Source: Dendrocalamus latiflorus (Eukaryota > Streptophyta > Magnoliopsida > Poales > Poaceae). From it: DNA of 64,000 nucleotides. The DNA is taken from positions 8,990,236 through 9,054,235 of the forward strand of contig CM029610.1 of the NCBI GenBank assembly GCA_017311315.1. Direction: 5' to 3'. Within the stretch, counting starts at the first letter, position 1; every line of letters begins with the position of its first letter. The notes beneath the pieces were generated by a model. The model did not search any database, was not told the origin of the DNA, and saw nothing but the letters and a program-made list of their open reading frames with translations. The position numbers were made by a program, and so were the translations under genes. Shown piece by piece: positions 24,801-36,241 of the stretch.

Positions 24801-25026
24801 AGTGTATCCTTGCAAGAATTATTAGGATATTATCCCTTCTTCTTGGCCACCCACTTCCGTTTGCGAAGCATCTCTTCGTAGTTTGACATCCGCACCAGCG
24901 GTGCAGTGACGTCCTGTATTTCTCCTATCTTCCTTCCTCTCCTCTTCCCCTACTTTTGAGATTAGCTTAATTGGAGTCTTGGGTCTGGTCGTGGGGACTG
25001 GCCAGATTTTATAGGTAGTCGGTGTG
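21836..25026. other. Intergenic; no gene recognised
   Basis: AT-rich DNA with short ORFs and no conserved domains. A GC-rich patch at 23450-23650 is rich in GGCAAG and GGCAGG words, and its ORF is Ala/Leu/Pro/Ser-rich, a compositional effect. Segments near 23760-23890 and 24330-24540 look like old repeat sequence but match nothing I can name. Confidence 0.4.
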
Positions 25027-25525
25027 CACTGTTCGGGAGTAAAGCTTGAATGCGTTGTTATTTTGCTGGGAAAGATTGTACGTACTATCAAATCATGGGG
25101 GGACTTGGTGTGTGCTATCCACTCACTATGGAAGCTAGTACGTGTTGTTAAATCACTGGAAAAAGCTGATACATGCTGTCTACAAGCTGGGGAAAGCTGG
25201 TACATGCTGTCAAATTACTAAGAAAGCTGATATATATTATCAAATCACTGGGAAAGCTAGTGTGTGTTGTCCGCTAAATGCGAAAAGCTAGTACGTACTG
25301 TGAATCACTGGGAAAGCCGGTATGTGTTGTCTACTCACTGTGGAAAGTTGGCATGTGTTGTTAAATCACTATGAAAACCGGTTTGTGTTGTCCACTCGGT
25401 GTGAAAAGCTAGTATGTGTTGTCAAATCACTGGAAAAGCTGGTGCATGCTATCCACTAGCTGCAAAAAAACTGGTACGTATTGCAAATCACTGGAAAAAT
25501 TGATGCGTAATGTCCACTCGATGAT
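25027..25525. repeat. Minisatellite of two alternating ~30-bp monomers
   Basis: About 16 monomers of 29-31 bp. Type A resembles AAATCACTGGGAAAGCTGGT and type B resembles CCACTCACTGTGGAAAGCT. Each is followed by a (T/G)(A/G)TGTGTTGTC-like tail. From about 25080 onwards A and B alternate, giving a higher-order unit near 61 bp. Copies differ at several positions each, so the array is not recent. It contains no credible gene. Confidence 0.85.
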
Positions 25526-25917
25526 ATCTCATGAAAGGTTTCAAAGAACCAACCAAATAAGAAACATAAAAAAAATAAACCACAAGGCCTAAGATGGCTA
25601 CATAACATTTATGATATTTTATGAAGTTGCACATGACACTTATGCCGTGCTCTGCCATGTGGATACAATATATTACACATTACACGTCTACTTTTTAGTA
25701 CATGGGTGAACTGGAGCAAGAACGGGAGTGATTGTAGCTGGCTGAGCTAGAGTGGGAGTGATTGTGGCCTCGGCTGGTTTATCCAACGTTGAGGACGATC
25801 AGCGGGCTATGGCACCACACGCTCTTACGCACGCGCTCCTCAAGCGTAGTCCTCCGGTGAGTGGCTGAATCAAAGCGAGATTGGTAGGGATGATGGGGGT
25901 CCGGGAGGAGTTGGAGC
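25526..25917. other. Spacer, nothing recognised
   Basis: AT-rich to 25700, then more GC-rich towards the coding relic at 25918. No structure identified. Confidence 0.4.
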
Positions 25918-26985
25918 ATGGACTACTGCTGCTGCTACAGTTTGCTCGAGCTCAATGATTGTGGCATCCCTCTCACGCTCCACTGCATCCAGGGCCTTCT
26001 CACACTTGGCAAACTGAGTGCGAAGAGTCTTGGCCTAGCTGTAGCTGGCGGTAGGGATGGCAATTGTGCCCGTTTACTAATATACACGTGGGTAAATACG
26101 CTAATGGAGCTGGTTATGGGATGTTTTTTTACCCATGAGTATGGAAATTGGGGAGCACTCTACCCGTCGAGTAAACGGGCATGAGTATGGGTAAGCTCCA
26201 CCTGTAGTCGCCCCGTCCGTTTACGATATAGATTGACAGGTGGTGCAGCCATAGCAATATCTCTAATTGCTATTGATTGTTATAAACTTTTACATATCTC
26301 TAATTGCTATTGATTGTTATAAACTTTTTTGATAGCTATTATATTTTCTAGCAACAACTACTGCTTATATGTACCTATCATTAGTTCAACTCTCAGATGG
26401 TGACTCTCAGTTCGTGGGTAAACAGGTATGCCCATGGGCGACGGGTACCCGCGGGCGATGGGTATAGGTGAGGTTCTTCACCCGTCGGCCTTCGTAGGTA
26501 TGCCCATGGGCGTAAATCGGGGTCACGGGTATGGGTATGGGCGAGCACTACCCGTACCCGCCACGCTCGATTGCCATCCGTAGCTAGCGGTGAGGAGCTG
26601 TCAGAGGTCTAAGATCTCCTCTAGAGCCTCAGTGTAGATGGCTCCCATAGCTTGAGTAAGTTGGACCTGGTGGGTTAGGAGCGGGTCGCCCTCGAAGCTG
26701 GGGACAAATGTTTTGCCATAGCGTACTCCTTCTCAGAGGGATGGATAGTAGCAAAATAGGGAGGTCAGCATGGCGGCCTCGTGGATCTTGCATAGGCAAG
26801 CACAAGCCAAGTGGGCAACGTCCTGAAGGGCATCAGTGAAAGTGCTCCTCAGATGCTCCATGCGGAAGGTGTGAGAAGTGTACTCGTCTTCCCTTGCGTA
26901 CAGGAAAACTTCCATCACCAAGCCTCCCTGTCTCCTTCCTGGGTCTTGCGTCCCCTAAATATGGGACGGTGCCAGTAATGTAGGT
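25918..26985 (-). pseudogene. Unidentified coding relic split by an Ac/Ds-like element
   Basis: On the minus strand, patches read well: MEHLRSTFTDALQDVAHLAC, CLCKIHEAAMLTSLFCYYPS and, after a stop, GDPLLTHQVQLTQAMGAIYT with EALEEILDL. On the far side of the hAT insertion a Leu/Gln/Ser-rich stretch continues. Stops interrupt the frame. The composition suggests a coiled-coil or transposon-encoded plant protein. I do not recognise the family and infer only that it was once coding. Confidence 0.3.
26052..26582. mobile_element. Ac/Ds-like non-autonomous hAT element
   Basis: 531 bp with ends TAGGGATGGCAAT and, reversed, TACGGATGGCAAT. An 8-bp target duplication flanks it, GCTGGCGG / GCTAGCGG (7/8). 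Internal subterminal repeats of ACCCGT/ACGGGT words (GGGTACCCGCGGG, CGACGGGTA) are plentiful at the right side. No transposase. TAGGGATG ends and 8-bp duplications are the Ac/Ds hallmarks. Confidence 0.85.
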
Positions 26986-29337
26986 ACTACATTTGTTTAT
27001 GTAATATGTAAGTAGAAGCTTCATGAGTGAAGTAGTCCCATGGCTAATGTCATTTGATCCAACTATCTCGAATTGAATAGATGTGTATTAGTAACAGTTT
27101 AAAGATATAACGAATGGAGGTGAAACAACAACTAAGAGTGATTAGTATAGGCAGTAGCACGCTATATTTTTGGTGAAGCTTCTACTTTTTAGTTTAAGAA
27201 AATAAGGCCAAGTTCTTAGATAATGGCCATTCTATAATCGTGCAAGAGTGATAAATATATACGTGTGGACATACGTAAATATATTTTAACTATTTTTCTA
27301 GCCCACCTTTTTGCAGCTATTTACAATAAATAAACATGAATACTTACAAAGACACACCCGTCAACTAAATATGGCTACCTAGCGCATTCCACATTACAAA
27401 ACCACGGTTAGGCTAATGAAAAGCTAATGATATATTAAGCATGTTGCTCATTTGTGATCGAAGCATACCTTTTTTCAAAAGGTATTCACCAGCTCCATAA
27501 TGCTTTCAACTGCGAAGGATGGTAAATCACATCCGCACTACCTCCCGCGCTCTCGCTCGGCGGGAAATATCTCTTTTATTTCCTTCCCCTCATTGGATGT
27601 GCTCTCTCTCGCTTGGCAGTAGCGCGATAGTGGGTCACATTTTATATGTGTGTGCGAGAAGCCAACGCAATTAACGTGCAAATAAAATGAGAATCTAACA
27701 TCATGTCACGTCGCGTCATGTCATTAACACGATTCCCTCGCTCGTGTGCACTGCTCTCATGAGGAATCGGCCCCACTCGCTCACATGCATGCCTGCTTGC
27801 CTGCCAAGCTAGGGGTGCTCGACAGGCTCCTACCGAGTAGGGGTAGCTCGACAGGTGCCAGCTGAGCTACGCCGGCTTGGCAGTGTCTAGCCTACCACGT
27901 CATGCCAGTGCCTCCCACGCCATCTCGCTTTACCGCACGCCTCTCTCCTGCAGAGCTACAACGACATGATAGGTGACACATGTCATCTGCCGCGCTTTTC
28001 GAGTTCAATGAAGGGGCCATTTTTGCCCAAAAAAAAGGTATTAGGGGGCCAAAATTAAAAAAAAACATCACAACAGTGTCAGATACATAAAAGTTCATGA
28101 AGATAACGGTAAGACATAGAAAAATACAATACAAACGAAGCTTACTCAATAGTTTGCCAACAATTTGCCACCTCTAGGCTCTGTCGAGTGCCAATCTGCC
28201 CGTGCATATCACACTAGCCGCTGCTCGGTCATGCCTTAGCCACCATGCGCCTGCTGGCCCGCGCCTTTGGGCGGCGCCTGCTGTGCACCCTCGCCCATGC
28301 CCTCGCCTGCGCCCATTGCCGGTGCTTCGGCTATGCCCTGGCCACCATGTGCCCCATGGCCTGTCGCCCACCGCGCACTCGCGCCTTGGTCCTTGGCAGC
28401 CCCAGCCCGCGTCGTTGGCCGCCGCACCTCGCTCGGGCCTCGATGTCATCGGCCACCATCGTCGGCCGTAGCTCATCCTAGAATTGGGAGACTGTGAGGC
28501 TGCGAAAGGCCGAACGTGGAATGGCTCGTTGCCTCGCTGGTTGGCTCGGTCTCGGTGAGTTACCTACCTACTAGCCTTCTACTGAGCCAACCAGGCCAGC
28601 CCCAACTCAACAAAGGACTAACGACAAGCCACTAACGAAGAAAATGGTGGTGTCGACTGTCGAGCGTCTCGTCCGTCTTTGGCAGCCCCTCACCACTTCC
28701 CAGTGGATGCTTGGGTCTAGGAGGCGTGAGGGTCCCGACCGGAGAAGAGCTCGGGGCAGCCGTCATACCTAACTACATGGTCATACCTAACTACATGGGA
28801 CGATCCCTCCTTTACACGATGGCATTGCAGTACGATGCGTAGTATTTATAGCCATTGCTTTGCAATATCCTCGATCCAAGTTGCCATTTATCTCATCCTT
28901 ACCACCGCCTCCTGTTTGGTTTGAAGCCAAAAGGCTGCCAATTTTACGCTGCCAAGACAACCGTTTCGATTAGTTTACATGTTTTTTGTCTGTCGTCAAA
29001 ATTTTAGCGAGATTCCTTTCGCTATGGCATGCCGAGTCCATTTTCTTCTTAGAACTGGTCGTATTCGTTCGTGGGCGAGGCGACCACGGTTAAATTTTGT
29101 ATGTTGGAACTCGTACGAAATCGATGGAAGTATACTATACTCCTTGGTAGGCCGAAATGGGCCGTCAATAGAAGGCCATCATCTGGTCACGGGCCTCCTG
29201 ATTTTATCGGTCTCTCCGCGAGCGCACGAAGCGGTAGTTCCAACGGCATATAGGATAGGAGAGCCTTGTTACGCGGCACGCCCTCGCGAATCTCCCACCA
29301 CTAGAGCGGCGGCAGAGCCGCCTCCTCGAGGCGGCGG
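26986..29337. other. Intergenic; GC-rich ORFs and one short duplication, no gene
   Basis: 28200-28500 is GC-rich and open on both strands in several frames (Ala/Arg/Pro-rich), with no domain. At 28763-28798 an 18-bp unit (TCATACCTAACTACATGG) is exactly duplicated in tandem. The last 300 bases are probably the old promoter and leader of the deacetylase pseudogene. Confidence 0.45.
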
Positions 29338-30767
29338 ATGGAGGCGACGGCGGGGGCGGATACGCTCCGCCGCGACCGCGTCCTCTCCAGCCGGATCTAC
29401 GTCGACGTGCCCATCTCCAAGGTCGGTCACCCCGATCCCTCCTCCTCCTCCTCCTCTTCCCCTATTTCGCCCCTGTAACCTCAGCGAGCTATATGCACCC
29501 ATTTGCGTTGCGGTCGTGAGTCGTAACCGTGCCGCCCGCGCAGGCTCCGGTGATCTACTCGCCGGCGTACGACATCGCGTTCAACGGGATCGAGAAGAAG
29601 TGAGCTCTCTACTTCACATCACGAATTTTTAGGCATATCGTTTTCACGAAATCGCAATGCTGTGTGCGTTGTAACCGCCTGATCGTTGTGCCGTGTAATG
29701 CGTCGTGCAGGCACCCGTTTAATTCTTCGAAATGGGGCCGTGTGTGCAGCTCCCTGGTGGACGCGGGATTCCTCCAGAATGACCGGATTGTCGAGCCGCT
29801 GGAAGCTTCGGAGGATGACCTGCTTGTGGTGCGTAAGAAACTGTTACCCTCTTGTTTCTCAAGAGTTTTATTTTGTCTGATGCAGTCTAAATTTTTTTGT
29901 AATGGCTTGCCCAATCAGGTGCACTCAAGAGTCATACTTGAACAGCCTTAAGAGCATAGTAGAGGTACTGGTATATTCAGTGCAACATTATTTGATGAGC
30001 ATGGTACTTTCCTTGCTATAAGAGCTTTTAACTAGAGCTACTGCATCATGGAAAATGTGCTGATTACTGAAGCATCGAACCATCTACAGATTCCCTATAA
30101 TAGAAAGTTAGAAACTAGCCTACTTGGTGTTTATGGCAAATTTCTTTCTAAAATAAGAAACTATTTTTTTTGTAGAATATAATTAACTCTCCCTGTTTTC
30201 CGTAGGTTCCAGCTACGGTGTTACTCCCTAATTTGCCTGTGCAGCAAAAGCTTCTTTATTCATTTCGGAAGCAGACAAATATTTTTTTATCTTTTGTTTC
30301 TCCCTCAGCTGGTTATTTCGGATTTTCAAAAAGCATTGTAACATAAGTTTTCAGGTGGGTGGTTCTGTTTTATCAGCCAAACTTGCACTAGAAAGGGGAT
30401 GAGCTATCAATATTGGTGGGGGCTTTCGCCATTGTTTGGCGGAAGAAGGAGGTGGATTTTGTGCATATGTTGATATATCTCTGTGCATCCATTTTGCTTT
30501 TGTCCATTTAAATATCTCAAGGTAGGAAAGCTGTCATTGACATGTCCACTGTAGTTAGATATACTAATTCCTTAATTTGTAATACTATGTGTATAGCTCC
30601 AATAAAGGATGTGCTTGTCTTTTCATCTACAATATATCTTCCATGAACTGTTTGCACTGATAAGCAGGCAACCCTGTTGTAGCTCTTTCTTCTCTAGAAA
30701 GATTGCAAAACAGATGGGCAGTTTACACAGAAATAAACATATAGTGCTAAAGATAACACTTTCATAA

Positions 30768-31832
30768 TCTCTACTACTTAAAAATATAAGTTGGTGGTCG
30801 TCAGTCCGTTCTCCCTCCTCTCTTCTCAGCCATCCGATTAAAGATCAGCCGTCTAAATCCGCATGTAGGTAGTTCTTTTGCTCCTCGTAGAAAAAGTCGG
30901 GCTGACGCATGGGCTGCGTTCCTCCTCTTCTCTTCCGTCGCATCCTCCGCCTCCCGCAACCACTCCACCTCCTGCAACCGCTGCCGCCTCCTCTCCCTCG
31001 AATCTTCCTGCCATAAAGATTTCACTGTGTGTGTGGAAAATACATAATTGTAGATCTAAGAGGTGTGTTTTTCTCCCTCTCATTGAGAAGATGGTAGAGG
31101 TATCTGCAGTTGGTGTAGGGGATGCAGACTGAAGTCTGAAGGAGCTCTCTTGGTGTTGGATTGAAGCTACCATCGCTGATGAGGATGTGAAGTCATGCTA
31201 CTTTTTCTGTAGCAATTAATTCAGTCGTACTTTTTTGATGGGTGTGCTCTAATTCTTTTCCTTTTGCTACTTCTTTATGTCAACAAGTTGATGCGTCCCT
31301 CAAAGATAGTTTCGCTGCTTCTCTGGAGAGTTGTCATATGCAAACCTTGTCATCTCTACTCTCAAGGCCCTTTCGGCACGTCCTGACCTATTGCAATTTG
31401 CAAGACCCTTTGAACTTTCGGAGTTCAGACGATAAGAACAGGCTGCATAGAATTCAGATTGGTTTTACAGGAAAGAATGCCTTTGTGATACAGGAGTCCT
31501 TGTTTCACACACTAGACAAATCTCAATTTAGTTTCTCTCTCTAAGACATGTGGCGACATTGGCTGGTTGGGATACGCAAGTAAAACACCACGTAAAATTT
31601 TCAGGTGAATATCATTACTGTTATGATATGCTATAGAAATGTACAGCCAGAGTTCTTTCATGGGCAATGAAATTGTGTGGTTTAGTATGATATCAGTATG
31701 AATTTTTAAGTATGTTGGCTCATGAATGATTTTTGACTAATTTCTTTGCTTTTATGTTGACTAAGTATAAATTCGTAACACAAGGACACGGGAAGAGAGG
31801 CAGGCAAATAAAAGATATGTCTCTTGTGCTAG
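30768..31832 (+). mobile_element. Helitron-like insertion in the deacetylase relic; 3' end unsure
   Basis: TCTCTACTACTTAAAAATAT follows a host A at 30767. This is the classic grass Helitron 5' terminus. The 3' end is not clear: CTAG at 31829-31832 followed by T fits the rule but lacks a convincing hairpin. A 100-codon reading frame at 31242-31544 (QVDASLKDSFAASLESC ...) could be a captured gene fragment; I do not recognise it. The insertion occupies the place of the missing deacetylase exons. Confidence 0.45.
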
Positions 31833-32125
31833 TAAATTCCATATTCATTTACCAACTAAATGGATCTGGAATCACTGTTCATATTTTTTTCAAAGTCATG
31901 CCTCGCATTTCCCTTACAAAAGGTCGTTTGCAGCTAGCAAAAAGTAGATTTCAGCCCCAATTGATAGTGTATAATGCTGGAACGGACATCCCAGATGGTG
32001 ATCCTTTCGGACCTATACATTTTTCCGCAGACTTCGGCATCTAGAACTCCTGTAGAGTTGGGAACTTTGTTTTTGTAATGATTCGGCTCCCACTGTGCTG
32101 GTCACTTGCTGGCACAAGGAGTTTG

Positions 32126-32157
32126 CCCCCCCCCCCCCCCCCCCCCCCAAAAAAAAA
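32126..32157. repeat. Homopolymer pair C23-A9
   Basis: A run of 23 C followed by 9 A in a deacetylase pseudogene intron. Exact lengths may reflect sequencing or assembly error. Confidence 0.9.
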
Positions 32158-32975
32158 GAACTTCTTTACAGTGATCTGTACTCCATAGTTCTTACACTGC
32201 TTTTTGATGATCATTATTATGTTTCCCCACATTCCAGGTTAGTGCAGAGGGTGTGGCTATTCGAGATGAAAAAGTCTTTAGATTTGCGAAAGATCAGAAT
32301 GTTCCTCTCCTCATGCTGACCTCAGGTGGAGATTCTCTTCATTCTTTGAGTTCATCTGTCTTGGGACTAGCAGCCACTAATGACACATTTTGTCCTCTCT
32401 CTGAATCTCTATCCCCTCAGGAGGCTATATGAAGTCAAGCTTTCGAGTTATAGCAGATTCAATAATCAACCTCTTGAAGAAAGACTTGATAGATTCAGGT
32501 ACCGAGTACCTGCCGTGTAGACAATAGACATTGAGTGATTGAGATAATAAGTATGTATGCCTAATTTATGAATACTGACCTGTATATCAGAGCCTTTGTG
32601 GTGATTGTATGTAAATGCACTGATGCACATAAATTCAACATGAAGCCTTGCTAAAATTTTGATAGAAGGAAAATTCCTAAAAGTTTGATAGAAGGAAAAT
32701 TCTTTGCATGTGAGAGCTTTCGGCACTTGACATTATCGAGTATGAACCATTGTCAGTCAGTTGATGTTCATAACTCGCTCTTTTGTTTAGGCGATCCTGG
32801 ATTCCTGATAATCTTCAAGGTTGACACAAGGAAAGTTCTTCCTTCACATGTGATTATGTGAAACCTCATGCTACTTGACATTATGATGTGTGAATCACAG
32901 TCAATCTTTGATGTTTGTATCTACAGTCTGCTGCTTATTTCCAGTGGAATCATTTACTGCGAAGCCATTCCTGGA

Positions 32976-33132
32976 CAGTGTTTAACAAGGTGCTAGACGC
33001 TAGTTGGATGTTAGACCGGCGCTTAGCGCCTAATTGCCGTCTAGACGGAAAAAATTGGCTAGGCGGGCGAAACCAGAGGGTGGCACCTAGGCGCCGCCTA
33101 GACTGGCTAGGCGGCTGCCTTGGGGAACACTG
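32976..33132. mobile_element. Short hAT-type MITE, 157 bp
   Basis: Ends CAGTGTTTAACAAGG and, reversed, CAGTGTTCCCCAAGG (12/15). An 8-bp target duplication flanks it, TTCCTGGA / TTTCTGGA (7/8). The interior is full of GGCGCCTAG / CTAGGCG words that can fold on themselves. No ORF. Confidence 0.75.
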
Positions 33133-33140
33133 TTTCTGGA

Positions 33141-34394
33141 GAAAAGCCCTAATGAATTGTGGCTGAGAGTAGCTGCCTGACTCAAGCTTTATCGTGCGGC
33201 TGTGCCGACTGGCACTTGACCTGGGAAGAAAGGTACACATTTGTTCCTGTTGGGCTATTGCTGACTTGTCACTATACACTTTGTTTTACAGTTCTTTTCA
33301 GCTGTGATATTGGGGTATCATTTGTGATGTACAACTCCAATGTTCGGTAGCTGTCCTGTTGTGAGTCCAGCTGCTCGACTTGAGGTCAACCCTCCATCTC
33401 TAATCATCAAAATATTCTGAATCGGTCGTGCTGTGTATATCCAGGTAACTTCTCATGAAAACTCATAGCAATTGGTGTGTCATTTTCATCTGTAGAATAA
33501 ACCCTTTTGAACTGTCTACACAGCAGAAGTTTCTTATGAAATATCACCCTTCCAGCTCCCATGGAAATCTTTTCGTGCACGTAACGAGGATTTCCGTCTC
33601 TTTTCTATGGAATGCAAGGTTGATGGATCTAAGCAAAGACCTACTGAAAGCTATTCTCCGGTACTTCTCAAGTGGCAAAAACTCTCATTTTAGTCCACAT
33701 CTTTTGCTGTTTGCCTTTGAATTTTCCCTCTTTATGCAATGTCAGTAGTCAACATAGCGGCCGACATGCTGCTAAGCAGGGAGCAGGCCAGTTCAACTGG
33801 TAGTCGCAATCTGTCACATTACTTCAATTGAATTGAGCGGGAGTGCCTCTCTCACGCGCCCTAATGCAATTATTTCACGCGCCCTAATACAATTCTTTCC
33901 TTCTTTTACTGCTTTTCCAATCAGAGTTGCAGGACTTCCAAGTACATTCCAAAGTACCCTATAGGATTGGGAAGCATCTGCAGTTCCTCTTGGCCTCCCA
34001 TCATTTGACCGGAATATTACACATCCCACTCTCTGTTTGGCCCCTGCTTTTGTTTCTTTGCTCTCATCTCCTTGATAGTTTTCCAACAAAATTCTATGTC
34101 CAGAAGTTTTCGAGAAAGTACATAGTAACACATGAAACATGTACTTAGGTAGTGCGAATGGGTGTCTTAGGAGCTGTTCAGATAACCCGTGTGCCACACT
34201 AGGTCCACTAGCTAGTTGCCACGCCACTTGCCACCAGTTGGGCAATTCTTAAATCTTTTCGGTATTCCAGAATTCCCGATGAAATGCTATTCGCGGTTCA
34301 TGACATGCACAACCACCGTCGCACAGATAACCCGAGTAGAAAAATGCCATTGTATATCACTGATATATGGCTCTTGTTACAGCCTTAACGACTG
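33141..34394. other. Intergenic; no gene recognised
   Basis: Short ORFs on both strands without domains. The 33455-33748 frame (KTHSNWCVIF ...) has no family resemblance. It may include the decayed 3' flank of the deacetylase locus. Confidence 0.35.
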
Positions 34395-35290
34395 CTCGTA
34401 GGATCTTACGACCACCTTTTGGCCGCTACGACCATCTCATGTAGCTGTACGACCACGTTCAAGAGGCTACGACCACCTCCTGTATCGCTATGACCGCTCT
34501 GCTGGTTCTCCGACCACAAATCGCTGCTTCGACCACGTAGTCGTAAACTTCAGCTGAAGTTACGACCACGTTCACCGCCTCTGCGCTGCTCTCCCTTCGA
34601 CCACGGCCGGTCATCGTAGTCGTAGCTCCTTACGATCACGCAGTGATACTATCGACCACGCCAAAGGATCTGTCAACGTTGTAGTTGTAACGCCTTACGA
34701 CCACAACTTCTGCTTCACAACCGTGGTTGTAACTCCTTACGACCACATCTGTTGCTCATGTGCACGCTGCCGCTCGATCGCTGTGGTCGTAACTCCTTTA
34801 AGACCACGCCTGCAATCCCCTGCTCATCGTGATCATAAATCGTTTATGACCACGCCTGAGAACACAATGAACTTGACAATTTCCAAAGCCAAACCGCTTT
34901 TCTCCTCTTTATTTATTTCTCTCGATCACACAAATCTTTATGATCACCCTGATTGTCCTCTCTCTCTTGCCTCTCGATTACACCGAGCGCCTTGGCCTCT
35001 CTTGCCCTTCTCGTCTTGTTCTTTCGGTTACATAGCTCTGCCTTTTATACCCTACTCTACGACTCCGACTTGGTTACGACCACGACTATTATTCAAATTC
35101 GGCTACGACTATGAAACAGACTCGAACTCGACTACGACTGTGGAGCGGACTCATATACGACCACGACCCGAACTCATATACGACCATGACCTGGATTCGT
35201 ATACGACCATGGCCAAACTCTTATACGACTCTGACCACTCGTACACGACTCCGACCACTCGTACACGACTAGGACTATGACCACGACTGG
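34395..35290. repeat. Dispersed array of TACGACCAC words
   Basis: About thirty copies of the core TACGACCAC and close variants (TATGACCAC, TACGACTAC, or reversed GTGGTCGTAAC) lie in two clusters, 34400-34855 and 35060-35290. Spacing is irregular, mostly 15-40 bp, and the DNA between copies is mostly unrelated. Some copies face each other: GTCGTAAACTTCAGCTGAAG followed by TTACGACCAC (near 34540-34570) forms an almost perfect palindrome. This is not an ordinary tandem repeat. The ORF across 34723-35280 is Tyr/Asp/Thr-rich purely because of the repeat. Confidence 0.75.
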
Positions 35291-35642
35291 AAAAACAAGA
35301 TTACAACTCTAACAGCTCTAGCCTTATTTGTTAGCCTCACATTCAATGTTACTTTTAAATTTATACATCTCTGCGATGGTGCTGACTTCTAATTTTGTTT
35401 TTTTACCTTTTCTTTCTTATCTTTTATTCTTTTGCATTGCACATGACGATATGATGTTTTTTCCTATTTTTTTTAAATAACCGTTATAATGCAATTTTAA
35501 TCATAAAACAAAAATTATAGCCATAAACTAGTTAAAGCACCACCTTATAAACAAAAATTCATCTCTCCCTCCCACTAGCTGTAAGTCACCTGGGTTGTAA
35601 CATTGCCTGTCACTGTCACGGGGCCAGTACGTGTCACAACTC
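35291..35642. other. AT-rich spacer, nothing seen
   Basis: T-rich DNA between the word array and the fold-back element, without ORFs or repeats of note. Confidence 0.4.
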
Positions 35643-36241
35643 GGGGAAAATTGAGTATATAGGACTGTGTTGAGTGTGCTTTTGTGAAATAGGACTAAGT
35701 TATTTGGACTTGTAAATATAGGACTGAGTTCACCACCTTCTTGCAAATATAGGATTTTTCCCATTTTAATTTCATTTCCATTTTTCAGGCATTTTTCTCC
35801 ACGCGAAATGACTCTTTTGCCCCTCTTCTTCCTCCTCACCTGGCCGCGCCGCCCCCTCGCCTGCCCCGCGCCGCGCCGCCGCCGCTCCCTCGCCCGCGCC
35901 GCGCCGCCGCCAGGCGAGGTAGCGGCGGCGGCGCGGCGCGGGCGAGGGAGCGGCGACGGCGCGGCGCGGGGCAGGCGAGGGAGCGGCGGCGGCGCGGCGC
36001 GGGGCAGGCGAGGGGGCGGCGCGGCCAGGCGGCGGCGCGGCCAGGTGAGGAGGAAGAAGAGGGGCAAAAGAGTCATTTCGCGTGGAGAAAAATGCCTGAA
36101 AAATGGAAATGAAATTAAAATGGGAAAAATCCTATATTTGCAAGAAGGTGGTGAACTCAGTCCTATATTTACAAATCCAAATAACTTAGTCCTATTTCAC
36201 AAAAGCACACTCAACACAGTCCTATATACTCAATTTTCCCC
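35643..36241. mobile_element. Long fold-back MITE, nearly perfect 599-bp hairpin
   Basis: The left arm begins GGGGAAAATTGAGTATATAG and the right arm is its reverse complement. Over about 195 bp from each end I see one substitution (GGACTT versus GGATTT). The middle (about 35865-36060) is made of GCC/GGC-rich repeats that also pair. Because the arms mirror each other, both strands carry ORFs starting MTLLPLFFLLTWPRR; these are not genes. I could not find a target duplication. Family uncertain (Mutator-like fold-back is possible). Confidence 0.85.

Larger units (their letters stand above)
29338..32527 (+). pseudogene. Class IV histone deacetylase relic (HDA2/HDAC11-like)
   Basis: Intact class IV deacetylases remove acetyl (or long-chain acyl) groups from lysines using a zinc site. 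Exons: 29338-29421, 29544-29599, 29711-29828 (FNSSKWGRVCSSLVDAGFL), 29919-29964, 30206-30274, 30355-30521, about 31950-32043, 32238-32325 and 32421-32527. Damage: one extra base in 29919-29964 shifts the frame; the donor after 30274 is AC instead of GT; a stop replaces the expected Trp at 30400-30402; GGGFHH reads GGGFRH, losing an active-site His. The exon with the zinc-binding DLDAHQGNGHE motif is not found; a Helitron-like 5' end lies there at 30768. The C-terminal exons (YNAGTDIPDGDP, LLMLTSG, GYMKSSFRVIADS) remain readable. This cannot encode a working enzyme. A functional copy is expected elsewhere in the genome. Confidence 0.85.

Noticed and set aside
25027..25525. CRISPR-like array of regularly spaced repeats
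   Set aside because: Repeats are contiguous and diverged, without unique spacers, and the genome is a plant's; it is a minisatellite.
28174..28497. Overlapping ORFs on both strands, Ala/Arg/Pro/Gly-rich
   Set aside because: Compositional; several frames are open at once and none resembles a known protein.
34723..35280. 185-codon ORF rich in Tyr, Asp and Thr
   Set aside because: It is created by the TACGACCAC word array; no domain, no splice or promoter context.
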